In this document: positions 54,961-63,665 of the stretch, one piece after another
How positions within the stretch are numbered: the first letter of the stretch is position 1
How the letters are laid out: each line of letters begins with the position of its first letter
Assembly: GCF_013410875.1 (NCBI RefSeq)
Contig: NZ_JACCCU010000001.1
Location: 372,001 to 436,000, forward strand
Reading direction: 5' to 3'
Source of the DNA: Tunturiibacter empetritectus
GTDB lineage: Bacteria > Acidobacteriota > Terriglobia > Terriglobales > Acidobacteriaceae
DNA: 64,000 nt
Notes under the pieces: model-generated
The model's input: the letters and a program-made list of their open reading frames with translations, nothing else
Databases searched by the model: none
What the model was told of the DNA's origin: nothing
Translations under genes and position numbers: made by a program

Positions 54961-54986
54961 AAAGCCCACCTTGAATGGTGGGCTTT
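54961..54986. terminator. Hairpin terminator beyond the tRNA
   Basis: Perfect 10-bp stem AAAGCCCACC / GGTGGGCTTT with the loop TTGAAT, then TTGTTTCG on the plus side. It may end transcription from the tRNA-Ala on the minus strand. Confidence 0.75.
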
Positions 54987-55109
54987 TGTTTCGCTTACCG
55001 TGTTGCACGGACTGGCCCTGTTCTGAGCGTGTGCCCTTATCGTGCCCCGATCTGAGAGCTTCTGATGCTCGAACGTTGTCCGCAAGCTGCTGATTTTGAA
55101 TTGGATTAT

Positions 55110-55185
55110 TGGTGGACCTGATCGGGATCGAACCGATGACCTCTTCCATGCCATGGAAGCGCGCTCCCAGCTGCGCCACAGGCCC
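55110..55185 (-). tRNA. tRNA-Ala (anticodon GGC)
   Basis: 76 nt including an encoded CCA end. Acceptor stem GGGCCTG / CAGGTCC, D-arm GCGC...GCGC, anticodon stem CTTCC / GGAAG with loop ATGGCAT (anticodon GGC, reads GCC/GCU), T-arm ATCGG / CCGAT with loop TTCGATC. The cloverleaf is complete. Its 3' end faces the region of gene debris, a common arrangement at integration sites. Confidence 0.95.
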
Positions 55186-55395
55186 ACTCTCAGGAAGGAC
55201 TCTTTCTATTCTGGCCGAGAGCGCGATATTAGTCAACGTGCGCGGGAACTTATCTCCCCCCTCCCGGTGTCTAAAGCTAACAGAGTGAGCGAGCACTCGG
55301 CCGCCGGCGGCGCAGTTTCTAACACCTTTTTGGAGCGTCGCATGCTCGAAAGTTGCATAGCGATTCATCACGTCGTAATGTAAAGGACACCCGAT

Positions 55396-56100
55396 ATGCA
55401 GGCGGGCACGATAGTGGGCAATCTAGCCAGTGCGATTGGCATCACAACAGAAGACGTCGCTCTCATCGCTGACCTCAAGGCCGGCTCCGAGGAGGCGTTC
55501 GCTGTGCTCATCGCGCAGTACCATCAGCCCCTCTATTCGCTCATCGCACGCAGCCTCAACGACCCCGCCGACGCCTCAGACATCACCCAGGAAGTCTTCA
55601 TCAAGGTATTCCGTAGCATTCGCGGCTTTCACGGCGAGGCCAGCCTGCGCACCTGGCTCTATCGCATCGCGCTCCACGAGGCCTCCAACCAGAGACGATG
55701 GTGGTCCCGACACAAGAAGCAGGAGATCACCATCGACTCCTCCTTCGAATCCGATCCGGATGCGGAAAATAGTAACCTCAGCCTCGCATCCACACTTGCC
55801 GATCAGTCCGGCTCTCCCTTCGACCACGCCGCCCAAGCCGAAGTTCGCGAGCGCGTCGAAGCTGCTCTCCGCCAGATCCCCGAGGCCTTTCGCACTGTAG
55901 TCATCCTGCGCGAGATCGAAGGCTTCGCCTATGAAGAGATTGCCGAAATCCTCAACGTCAACCTTGGCACCGTCAAGTCGCGACTCACCCGGGGCCGCTC
56001 CGCCCTTCGCGCAATCCTGAACCCCGACGGCGTCATCGCCGCAGCTAATTCTGCATCTTCCACTGACCCTCAGACGTCCAAGCTGGAGGTGGCCCAATGA
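55396..56100 (+). CDS. ECF-type RNA polymerase sigma factor
   Basis: 234 residues. Region 2 (DASDITQEVFIKVFRSIRGF; TWLYRIALHEASNQRRW) and region 4 (LREIEGFAYEEIAEILNVNL then GTVKSRLTRGRSALR) are both complete. The group is RpoE/SigW-like. Its stop overlaps the anti-sigma start by four bases (ATGA), so the pair is co-translated. It should direct a stress or envelope regulon once freed from the anti-sigma. Confidence 0.95.
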   Translation: MQAGTIVGNLASAIGITTEDVALIADLKAGSEEAFAVLIAQYHQPLYSLIARSLNDPADASDITQEVFIKVFRSIRGFHGEASLRTWLYRIALHEASNQRRWWSRHKKQEITIDSSFESDPDAENSNLSLASTLADQSGSPFDHAAQAEVRERVEAALRQIPEAFRTVVILREIEGFAYEEIAEILNVNLGTVKSRLTRGRSALRAILNPDGVIAAANSASSTDPQTSKLEVAQ

Positions 56101-56780
56101 CCTCCCTGACCTGTCTGAAGTGCCAGTCTTCTTTCTCGGCCTATCTCGACGGCGATGTCAGTGGACAGCAGATGCATAAGATCGCGTCGCATCTCGAAAG
56201 CTGTTCCGACTGCAAGCGCGAGTTTGCCGCCTGGCGTACCACGCAGCACATTCTCTCAAGCGTCGGACCGGCGAAGGCGCCTGCTAACTTGGCGCTCCGG
56301 CTTAGGCTGGCTATCTCGCACGAACATTCCAAGCGCAAATCCAGTTGGATTGATACCGTATCCCTCAAATGGGACAATACCGCTCGTCCTATGCTTCTCC
56401 AGGTCTCCGCAGGTTTCGCAGGCACCATCGCACTCGTTGGCAGCATCGCGCTCCTCCTCGGGCTCTTCGCTGCGCCGGAGCCCGTGATGGCAAACGACGA
56501 ACCCCTCGGCGCGATGACCTCTCCCCACTATCTCTACTCCTCGGTCAACCCGCACGCCATCCTCACCGATCACGATGGAGTCATCGTCGTTGAGGCCAGT
56601 GTGAACTCAGAGGGAAAGGTCTATGACTACCACATCGTCTCCGGGCCTGAGAGCCCTGCGGTCCAAAGCCAGGTGGTCGATCAGCTATTGACCAGCGTCT
56701 TCCAGCCGGCCAGCGTCTTCGGTGCTCCGGTGCGCGGGCGCGTCGTGTTGACGTTCTCAGGCATCTCCGTCCGCGGCTAG
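56097..56780 (+). CDS. Membrane anti-sigma factor with zinc-finger and TonB-C-like domain
   Basis: 227 residues. The N-terminal ZAS zinc finger has H32-x3-C36-x2-C39 (HLESCSDC), with an extra CxxC at 6-9. One membrane helix (FAGTIALVGSIALLLGLF, about 107-124) separates the cytoplasmic finger from a periplasmic part that resembles a TonB C-terminal fold (VIVVEASVNSEGKVYDYHIV). It binds the overlapping ECF sigma factor and releases it on a signal, perhaps one sensed by the periplasmic domain. Confidence 0.9.
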   Translation: MTSLTCLKCQSSFSAYLDGDVSGQQMHKIASHLESCSDCKREFAAWRTTQHILSSVGPAKAPANLALRLRLAISHEHSKRKSSWIDTVSLKWDNTARPMLLQVSAGFAGTIALVGSIALLLGLFAAPEPVMANDEPLGAMTSPHYLYSSVNPHAILTDHDGVIVVEASVNSEGKVYDYHIVSGPESPAVQSQVVDQLLTSVFQPASVFGAPVRGRVVLTFSGISVRG

Positions 56781-56798
56781 AAAGCCGATCACCCCAAT

Positions 56799-56834
56799 AA
56801 AGTAGAAAGTCCATGCAAAAGTAGAAGTCCATGC
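56799..56834. repeat. Tandem 18-bp duplication of the start region
   Basis: AAAGTAGAAAGTCCATGC (56799-56816) is followed at once by AAAAGTAGAAGTCCATGC (56817-56834). The first ATG opens only a three-codon frame (ATG CAA AAG TAG); the second starts the SnoaL-like protein. Confidence 0.7.
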
Positions 56835-57190
56835 CGACCGACCGCGAACTTCTCGTCTCCGCCTACAAACACTTCAACGCCCGCGACATCAACGCCGTCC
56901 TGAACCTCATGCACTCCGATGTGGACTGGCCCAACCTGATGGAAAACTGTCGTGCCCACGGCCACGCAGAGGTTCGCGACTACTGGACTCGCCAGTGGGC
57001 CATCCTTGACCCTCACGTCGAACCAACCGGCTTCACACCCGAATCCGATAGCCGCACCACCGTTCACGTCCATCAGGTTGTTCGCGACCTCACCGGCAAA
57101 GTCCTCGTCGATACGATGGTGCAACACGTCTACCATGTGCAGGATGGCCTCATACGCAGCATGCACATCCGCGACCACGCTGCTTCCTGA
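56831..57190 (+). CDS. SnoaL/NTF2-like protein
   Basis: 119 residues, one NTF2-like cone fold: helix YKHFNARDINAVLNLMHSD, then DVDWPN and the curved beta-sheet (TTVHVHQVVRDLTGKVLVDT, VQHVYHVQDGLIRSMHI). Typical of ketosteroid-isomerase-like proteins that bind small hydrophobic molecules; no catalytic residues can be assigned. The start ATG is the second copy of a duplicated leader. Confidence 0.88.
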   Translation: MPTDRELLVSAYKHFNARDINAVLNLMHSDVDWPNLMENCRAHGHAEVRDYWTRQWAILDPHVEPTGFTPESDSRTTVHVHQVVRDLTGKVLVDTMVQHVYHVQDGLIRSMHIRDHAAS

Positions 57191-57237
57191 ACCCTGTAGC
57201 TACGGAAGATAGGTGCCTTCGTGCCCGAAAACGCCCT

Positions 57238-57990
57238 ATGAAGCGCAGAGAGTTCGTGAATATGTTGGCTGTAGCCTCGATAGGATCGGTGCTTTCCGCT
57301 GAGGCACAACCGTCCACTAATCAAAAGCGCATGAAAGCGATCGCGTTCGACGGATTCGTGATCTTCGATCCCCGCCCTGTCGCGGTGCAGGTGCAGAAAG
57401 AGTTTCCCGGCAGAGGCGCGGAGTTCATGAATCTCTGGCGAACACGCCAGTTCGAATACACCTGGCTTCGCACTCTCGGCAATCAGTACAAGGATTTTTG
57501 GCAAGTCACCGAAGACGCGCTCCAATATACCGCCAGTGCTATGAAGATGTCGCTCACTACCGTGCAACGCGACGACTTGATGCAGACGTATCGCTCGTTG
57601 CCACTCTGGCCCGATGTGCCTGCAGCTCTCAAAGAGCTTCGTCGCCGTGGCATCAGAATGGTCTTTCTGTCTAACTTCACTGAAGCGATGTTGGAGACGA
57701 ACATCAAAGCAGCCAATCTCGTCGACCACTTTGAACCGCACCTGACCACTGACCGAGTCAGAGCATATAAACCAAGCCGAAGTGCTTATCAGATGGGGCT
57801 GGATGCGTTTGGGTTGAAACGAGAAGAGATAGCTTTCGCCGCATTCGCTCCATGGGACGCCGTGGGTGCGAAGTGGTTTGGCTATCCCACCGTTTGGGTG
57901 AATCGTGCCAATGCGCCCCTGGACGATCTCGATGCACAGCCGGATGTCGTAACACCCGACCTCTCAGGCCTATTGAGTTTTGTTGGCTGA
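57238..57990 (+). CDS. Secreted type II haloacid dehalogenase-like protein
   Basis: 250 residues. A short twin-arginine-like signal (MKRREFVNMLAVASIGSVLS) is unusual for this usually cytoplasmic family. Nucleophile D38 in AIAFDGFVIFDP replaces the usual FDAYGTLFD context. Motif II is LSNFTEAML and motif III RAYKPSRSAYQMGLDAFG. 2-haloacid dehalogenases hydrolyse the C-halogen bond; the altered first motif makes the exact substrate uncertain. Confidence 0.85.
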   Translation: MKRREFVNMLAVASIGSVLSAEAQPSTNQKRMKAIAFDGFVIFDPRPVAVQVQKEFPGRGAEFMNLWRTRQFEYTWLRTLGNQYKDFWQVTEDALQYTASAMKMSLTTVQRDDLMQTYRSLPLWPDVPAALKELRRRGIRMVFLSNFTEAMLETNIKAANLVDHFEPHLTTDRVRAYKPSRSAYQMGLDAFGLKREEIAFAAFAPWDAVGAKWFGYPTVWVNRANAPLDDLDAQPDVVTPDLSGLLSFVG

Positions 57991-58042
57991 AAGCTCTCAG
58001 ACGGTAAGTTGCCACCCCTGCCCCCGCTCCCATAAACTTCAC

Positions 58043-59863
58043 GTGAGCGTCGAATCTATCGTGTCCTTTTCAGCAAAGCCGTCTTCCTGGCCCCATCCCG
58101 CCTTTATCTCCGTGTGTCTCGCGTCATCCCTTTTCTTGACGCCTCTCGCTGCCAGGGCCCAGTCAAGCTCCTCAAGCAGCAGCTCAGAGGGCGCAACCGA
58201 CACGACCATCTCCAAAGAACCCCCCACCAAATCCGCCCCCCGCATTGCTCAACCCGAAGCCGGCGGTTCGGCCATCACTCTCGAAACCAGCGAGCCTCTC
58301 TTCTACCTTGCCGTTGCGCTCAACGTTTGCGGCTACGACGCTGATCTCGCCAACTCCGCCCCAGTACGCCTGAGGATTCGCGATGACATCAACGCGCAGG
58401 TTGCCGCCTCTCCCGAAGCCCGCACCACCAGGGACGCACTCTGCGGCTACGTCCGCGAGCACACCCTGAACGACGCCAGTCTCAACCTTGCCCAGTACAT
58501 CTCGCTCGCTCTTTATCTATCTCCGCCCCCAACCCTCTCCCCCATCGTCGGCGAGACAGAGCTGCCTCCCGACTCCACCCAGGTCGTCAACATTCTTCCC
58601 TTGCTAAGAACCTTCGCCGACGACGTCCACCTCCACGCCATCTGGATCGAACATCGTCCCGAGTACGAAGACCTCCTCAAGCGCGTCCACGATCCCCTTA
58701 CACGCACGATCCTCAACACGAACGTCTACCTCCACCTTCCAGTCAGCAGCTACGATGGGCGCCGCTTCCTCGTCCTCCTCGAGCCCATGCTCTCTCCCTC
58801 CACCACTAACGCCCGCATCTACTCCAACGACTACATCGTCGTCACCTCGCCCTCGGCCGAACCTCTCGGCGCAGTCCACATGGACGACATCCGCCACAGC
58901 TATCTTCACTACGAGATTGAGCCTCTGGTCTACTCCCGCGCCTCCGCCATGGAGCGCCTCCAGCCTCTGCTCAAAGCCGTTCAGGACGCGCCCCTCGACT
59001 ACGTCTACAAGACTGAGATCGTTCCTCTCATCACCGAGTGCCTCATCAAAGCGGTCGAAGACAGAACCATGGATGTAGGCATCTCCAAACCAACCAAGCC
59101 CACCGCGGTCAAGCAGCGCGCCGAGATCGAGCAGTACAACGCCGACCTTAGCGCCTACGATCGCGAAGCCGAAGCCACCCGCCGCAAAGCCGTCGACCTT
59201 GCCATGCGTCAGGGCTGGATCCTCACCGAGTACTTCTACAACCAGGTCGGCCAGATGGAGAAGGAGTCCGTCAGCCTCAAGGAGTACATGGGCGAGATGG
59301 TCTACGGTATGGACGTAGAGCGGGAGCGCCATCATGCCCAGCAGATCGCCTTTCTGCCCTCCGGCAGCCGTGATGTTCTTCGTCGCGCCCCCCAGCAGCT
59401 CACGGGCCTGCAACTGGCCGAAGAGAAGATCTTCAAGGGCGACCTCGACGGTGCCTCCGACATCGCCAACAAAGTTCTCGCCGACCCCAAAGGCGACCAC
59501 GCCCAGGCCCATTACGTTCTCGCCCGCGTCAACCTCATGCAGCGCCAGCCCGGGGCCGCCTTCGCCGACTTTCAGGAGGTACTCGACTCCTCCAAGGACC
59601 CCCGAACCCTCGCCTGGTCGCACATCTACTTAGGCCGTCTCTACGACGTCAAAGACGATCGCAAGAAGGCCGTATCCGAGTACCAGGCCGCCCTCACCGT
59701 CCGCGACGCCCAGCCCGACACCAAAGCCGCCGCCGAAAAGGGAATCAAGGAGCCCTTCGTAGCTCCAAAAGTCGCTCATCAACAAGAAGAAGACGACGAC
59801 GCCCCGCTGGACCCCAGCGGCAAAGCCGAAAAAGACGCCTACCGCCCCCCACCCCCGCATTAG
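58043..59863 (+). CDS. Secreted TPR-containing protein, acidobacterial type
   Basis: 606 residues from the GTG at 58043 (the upstream TTG at 57980 would overlap the HAD gene; another GTG at 58061 is possible). The signal peptide is near FISVCLASSLFLTPLAARAQ. The middle (about 85-430) is an uncharacterised conserved domain with LFYLAVALNVCGYDADLANS; TPR units follow near the C-terminus (AEEKIFKGDLDGASDIANKV; ARVNLMQRQPGAAFADFQEV; GRLYDVKDDRKKAVSEYQAA). The tail is acidic, then proline-rich. Probably periplasmic; partner unknown. Confidence 0.85.
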   Translation: MSVESIVSFSAKPSSWPHPAFISVCLASSLFLTPLAARAQSSSSSSSSEGATDTTISKEPPTKSAPRIAQPEAGGSAITLETSEPLFYLAVALNVCGYDADLANSAPVRLRIRDDINAQVAASPEARTTRDALCGYVREHTLNDASLNLAQYISLALYLSPPPTLSPIVGETELPPDSTQVVNILPLLRTFADDVHLHAIWIEHRPEYEDLLKRVHDPLTRTILNTNVYLHLPVSSYDGRRFLVLLEPMLSPSTTNARIYSNDYIVVTSPSAEPLGAVHMDDIRHSYLHYEIEPLVYSRASAMERLQPLLKAVQDAPLDYVYKTEIVPLITECLIKAVEDRTMDVGISKPTKPTAVKQRAEIEQYNADLSAYDREAEATRRKAVDLAMRQGWILTEYFYNQVGQMEKESVSLKEYMGEMVYGMDVERERHHAQQIAFLPSGSRDVLRRAPQQLTGLQLAEEKIFKGDLDGASDIANKVLADPKGDHAQAHYVLARVNLMQRQPGAAFADFQEVLDSSKDPRTLAWSHIYLGRLYDVKDDRKKAVSEYQAALTVRDAQPDTKAAAEKGIKEPFVAPKVAHQQEEDDDAPLDPSGKAEKDAYRPPPPH

Positions 59864-59900
59864 GGATGCCGTTGCCGTTGCATTTGCTTGTTCTTGCGTC

Positions 59901-59938
59901 GTCATTCTGAGCGCAGCGAAGAATCCCCGCATTTGCTT
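59901..59938. repeat. REP-like element, short form
   Basis: GTCATTCTGAGCGCAGCGAA, then GAATCCCCGCATTTGC. Shares its two end blocks with the longer copy inside nrdJ (15607-15680). Here it lies in the gap between the TPR gene and rnc. Confidence 0.75.
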
Positions 59939-60088
59939 TCGCTTTCTATCCCGTCAACTCGTTTCTGTCTTTGCTCCCATCCGCAAGAGTAAGCTTTCCC
60001 TGAAAAACCGCTTCATTCCTTTACCAACGAGCGTCTACCCCTTAGCACGGGACCATCTCGGTCCGGTAAAGTAGAGCAGGGAAGTTCT

Positions 60089-60919
60089 ATGACGACGCGT
60101 CACAAAAAGCCCGGACGATCGCACCCGAACGCCGCCCCCCCGGCCCTGTTCGATCACATCTTCCAGCGTCCCGAACTCCTCACCTGGGCTCTCACTCACC
60201 GTTCGCTTGCCTATGAGACCAGCCCTGAGACTCTCCCTGACCCCGCCGCCGACAACGAGCAGCTTGAGTTCGTCGGCGATGCCGTTCTCGGTCTCGCCGT
60301 CGCCGAAGCTCTCTTCCGTCGCTTCCCAGCCTCTCGCGAGGGCGAACTCACCCGCCTCCGCGCCTCCCTCGTCAGCCGCAGCCACCTCGGCGAGGTAGCC
60401 GCCCGCATCGACCTCGGCTCGCTCCTCCGTCTCGGACGCGGCGAAGAACAAAGCGGCGGCCGCAAGAAGCCCGCGCTCCTGGCCAACGCCCTTGAAGCCG
60501 TCATCGCAGCCCTCTATCTCGACGGAGGCCTTGACGCCGCCCGCGCCTTCATCGAAAGACACATCATCGAGCCCGCTCTCCCCGACCTCAACCTCGCCCT
60601 TCAGGGTAGCAAGACCTTCAGCGGCGCCATCGGCGACCACAAATCCGCCCTGCAGGAGCATCTGCAAGCCACCGGCGCAGGCCAGCCCCAGTACGTTCTC
60701 ACCGACCAGAGCGGACCCGACCATCAGAAGCGCTTTCGCGTCGAAGTCCGCATCGAAGACAAATCCGGCGTCTCCCGTGCACTAGCCGAATCCGAAGGCT
60801 CCACCAAGAAACAAGCCCAGCAAGCCGCAGCCCGCCTGGCATTCGAGCGTCTTGTCGCCGAAGCCCGCCTCGTAGCAGAAGCCGCCGCTCTGGAAGTAAC
60901 CGCGGAGGTGGTCGAATGA
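60089..60919 (+). CDS. rnc: Ribonuclease III
   Basis: 276 residues. The RNase III signature NEQLEFVGDAVL at 56-67 provides E60 and D64. The second acidic site reads LANALEAVIAALYLDGG with E136; the usual Asp three residues before it (E. coli D114) is Asn133 here. A dsRNA-binding domain occupies about 185-260 (KSALQEHLQATGAGQPQYVL; GSTKKQAQQAAARLAFERL). It processes rRNA and structured RNAs. Four-base overlap with lepB downstream. Confidence 0.95.
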   Translation: MTTRHKKPGRSHPNAAPPALFDHIFQRPELLTWALTHRSLAYETSPETLPDPAADNEQLEFVGDAVLGLAVAEALFRRFPASREGELTRLRASLVSRSHLGEVAARIDLGSLLRLGRGEEQSGGRKKPALLANALEAVIAALYLDGGLDAARAFIERHIIEPALPDLNLALQGSKTFSGAIGDHKSALQEHLQATGAGQPQYVLTDQSGPDHQKRFRVEVRIEDKSGVSRALAESEGSTKKQAQQAAARLAFERLVAEARLVAEAAALEVTAEVVE

Positions 60920-61797
60920 CCCAGCCCGCCGTCGCCTCCAGCCGTCCCGGAACCCACAGCTCTTCCGACACGTCCGGCACCCCACAGGCCCGTCCGCCGC
61001 TACCCAGCCACCCTTTAACCCACCGGCATCACTTAGCCCACCACGACAGGCCCAGCGTCTTCACCGCCCTCCAATCTCTTCTGCACCTCATCGTCATTGC
61101 CATCTTCATCATTACCTTCTGCGTACAGCCCTTCCGCATCCCCTCCGAATCCATGGAGTCCACCCTCCTCGTCGGCGACTTCCTCCTCGTCGACAAGCAG
61201 GCCGTGGCACCCGACGGCGCCGGCACCCTCCTTCCCACTGCCGCCATTCACCGCGGCGACGTCATCGTCTTTCACGATCCCGTCGACGCCACCCTCCACC
61301 TCGTCAAGCGCGTCATTGGACTCCCCGGCGACCATCTCCGCCTCCGCGATGGCCGCGTCTACATCAACGGACACGCCCTCACTGAGCCTTACGCCGTCTA
61401 CCGCCCCAGCCCACCAGACAACTTCCGCGACAACTTCCCCCGTCTCCAGAGTGCCGACCCAGAGATCGACTCCCACTGGTGGATCCGCATGCGCTCCCTC
61501 ATCGAAAACAACGAGCTCATCATCCCCATCGGCAACTACTTTGTCCTCGGCGACAACCGCAACGACAGCGAAGACAGCCGCTACTGGGGCTTCGTCCCCC
61601 GCGAAGCCATCGTAGGCAAACCCCTGCTCATCTACTTCTCCCTTCAGCCCCACGAAGCCGACGACACCGACGGCTACGGAGGCAACGACGCCAGCATAGC
61701 CCAATCCGCCACCGCCACCACTCGCCGTCACCCCGGCAAAATAGACTCCGTAGTCGACTTCGCCCGCTGGGGCCGCACCTTCCAGGTCGTCCGCTAG
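60916..61797 (+). CDS. lepB: Signal peptidase I
   Basis: 293 residues. One N-terminal membrane helix (LHLIVIAIFIITFCVQP, about 57-73) after a proline-rich cytoplasmic head. Catalytic Ser79 (IPSESMES) and Lys131 (LHLVKRVIGLPGD); the box GDNRNDSEDSRYWG is present. It cleaves Sec/Tat signal peptides at the periplasmic face. Translated with rnc (ATGA overlap); in E. coli the same two genes are joined in the opposite order. Confidence 0.96.
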   Translation: MTQPAVASSRPGTHSSSDTSGTPQARPPLPSHPLTHRHHLAHHDRPSVFTALQSLLHLIVIAIFIITFCVQPFRIPSESMESTLLVGDFLLVDKQAVAPDGAGTLLPTAAIHRGDVIVFHDPVDATLHLVKRVIGLPGDHLRLRDGRVYINGHALTEPYAVYRPSPPDNFRDNFPRLQSADPEIDSHWWIRMRSLIENNELIIPIGNYFVLGDNRNDSEDSRYWGFVPREAIVGKPLLIYFSLQPHEADDTDGYGGNDASIAQSATATTRRHPGKIDSVVDFARWGRTFQVVR

Positions 61798-61825
61798 CCG
61801 TGTGGATCGTCTCATATTGCTTTTT

Positions 61826-61843
61826 CACGCTTGCCAAAGCGTG
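61826..61843. promoter_or_regulatory. Short inverted repeat between lepB and the next gene
   Basis: CACGCTT GCCA AAGCGTG, 12 bases before the ATG at 61856. It could be an operator or a leader hairpin that limits access to the start. Confidence 0.4.
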
Positions 61844-61855
61844 TAAAGTTCAGCA

Positions 61856-63538
61856 ATGCGAAAGAGACTAGTAGCAGCGGTGATGGTGGCGGCTGTGGTG
61901 TGCCCCGTCACAATGCGAGCTGAAGATCTAACTGCAAAAGTGAAGAAGGCAGTAGAGCAAAATACATTGGATCAGCCAGGGACTAAGCCATTTCACCTGA
62001 AGGCTGTGCTAGCACCAAGCTTCGAGCGAGACAAAGCATCAGGACGAACAGGTGAAGTAGAGATTTGGTGGGCCGGACCTGGCAGGTGGCGGAGAGAGGT
62101 AAAGTCTCCGGAGTTCCACCAGATCGAGATCGTGAACGATGGGAAAGACCGGCAGAAAAATAAAGGCGAATACTTTCCGGAATGGCTGCGCGAAACAGCC
62201 GTGGCGCTGGTCAAACCGGTGCCCGACCTGGAGAGGCTGCTCGCAAATGTGAGAACGGGAGAAGAGAAGACTCTCGTCGGACAAACACACATCAGTTGGG
62301 TCGAGATGGGAAGCGACGGGGTTGTCTCGAAGGGAATTGGAGCGGGGATCTATCTCGGTGCAAGCGGTGTGTCTTTTGTAAGCGGACTAGGATACGAGGC
62401 GGGCCTTCAAGACGTAGCCGATTTTCACGGGCGGAGTATCGCCCGCAAGGTTACGTCAGGTGGCAGCGGAGCCGAGGTCACCGCGAAGGTTATCTTGCTC
62501 GAAGACTTGAAAGACACAACACCGCAGCTCTTCGATATAGGAACAAGCGCTGGTGATCCCATCTTGCAGACAAGAGTGGTCGACGAACTAGCGATGCGAA
62601 AGAATCTCCTCCCGCAGAATATTGCTGAATGGCCGCCGCTGGAGCAAGGTCCCTTGGAAGGTGTATTGATGGCGAAAGTAGTTATCGATCGCGAAGGCAC
62701 GATCCGAGATATCGGCAGCGTTCTTAGCGACAACCCAGGACTCAATGACTCGGCTCGTCAGCGAATCACGAATATGAACTTCAAGCCGTATGTCTTCGAT
62801 GGATTGCCGGTTCAGGTTGTAACAACAGTCACGATCCCGTTCAAGACCGTGCGACCCACCGGAGTAGAGAGCTTCGAGACTGCGCGAACCTACTTTGATC
62901 GTGGCAGGAAGGCTAGTTTTCCCGCCGCGGGATCTGGTCCGTCGTATGTGGTTCGAGCGGAGTTCAAGATTCGCGGAAGTTCAGGCAATTTGGAAACTGG
63001 AAACTATACCGACACATGGGTGAGCGCCACTCAGTGGCGGCGCGAAGCGGCGCTGGGTGCCAGCCGCGTCGTGCGTAGCCGGAATGGCGATAAGCGCTAT
63101 CTGCTTACGGAGGGTCCAATGGCAGGACTCCTGCGGATCGTTCTAGTAGACATGGAGCCAATACCGGCCGACGACACATTCGTCGAGTCAGACTGGAGGA
63201 TCAAGCGCGACACAATTGACGGGAACCCAACCATCCGGGTGGCGAGAGGATACGAGAGCCCCGACGGCATACCAGACGCAAAGCAGTTCAATGGCTATTG
63301 GTTCGATCAGATAGGGCAACTAGTAAAGACCTATGGGAATGGGTTAGAGACGCGAAGAATGAACTTTAGCGACTTCAACGGTATAAAGGTAGCGCGAAGG
63401 GTGGATGTGCTGGATGGAGGCAAGCTCGCAATGCGGATCGACGTCAACGACCTGGGCCCCGTCGGGACGGTTGACTCAGGCATGTTCGTACTGAAGGGAC
63501 ACGAGTGGGTGAGGCAGTTTACCGCCGAGGTGCGCTGA
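61856..63538 (+). CDS. Secreted protein with a central TonB-C-like domain
   Basis: 560 residues, signal peptide to about 22 (VAAVMVAAVVCPVTMRAE). Residues about 250-330 resemble the TonB C-terminal fold (GPLEGVLMAKVVIDREGTIR; NDSARQRITNMNFKPYVFDG), flanked on both sides by similar beta-rich segments containing the WRREV / WRREAALGASRVV motif, so the two ends may be a duplicated domain. No transmembrane anchor beyond the signal, so it is not a classical TonB. Function unknown. Confidence 0.75.
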   Translation: MRKRLVAAVMVAAVVCPVTMRAEDLTAKVKKAVEQNTLDQPGTKPFHLKAVLAPSFERDKASGRTGEVEIWWAGPGRWRREVKSPEFHQIEIVNDGKDRQKNKGEYFPEWLRETAVALVKPVPDLERLLANVRTGEEKTLVGQTHISWVEMGSDGVVSKGIGAGIYLGASGVSFVSGLGYEAGLQDVADFHGRSIARKVTSGGSGAEVTAKVILLEDLKDTTPQLFDIGTSAGDPILQTRVVDELAMRKNLLPQNIAEWPPLEQGPLEGVLMAKVVIDREGTIRDIGSVLSDNPGLNDSARQRITNMNFKPYVFDGLPVQVVTTVTIPFKTVRPTGVESFETARTYFDRGRKASFPAAGSGPSYVVRAEFKIRGSSGNLETGNYTDTWVSATQWRREAALGASRVVRSRNGDKRYLLTEGPMAGLLRIVLVDMEPIPADDTFVESDWRIKRDTIDGNPTIRVARGYESPDGIPDAKQFNGYWFDQIGQLVKTYGNGLETRRMNFSDFNGIKVARRVDVLDGGKLAMRIDVNDLGPVGTVDSGMFVLKGHEWVRQFTAEVR

Positions 63539-63665
63539 ACTCCGGGAACCTTCAAGTCGCCCAATAAGTCAGAGCCATGATCAAGGCACAGTTCACAAGA
63601 TAAATTCCGAAATCGTCGCAGCTTTGCTGTAATGTCGAATCAACTCTTTCCAACTGAGGCTGTAC

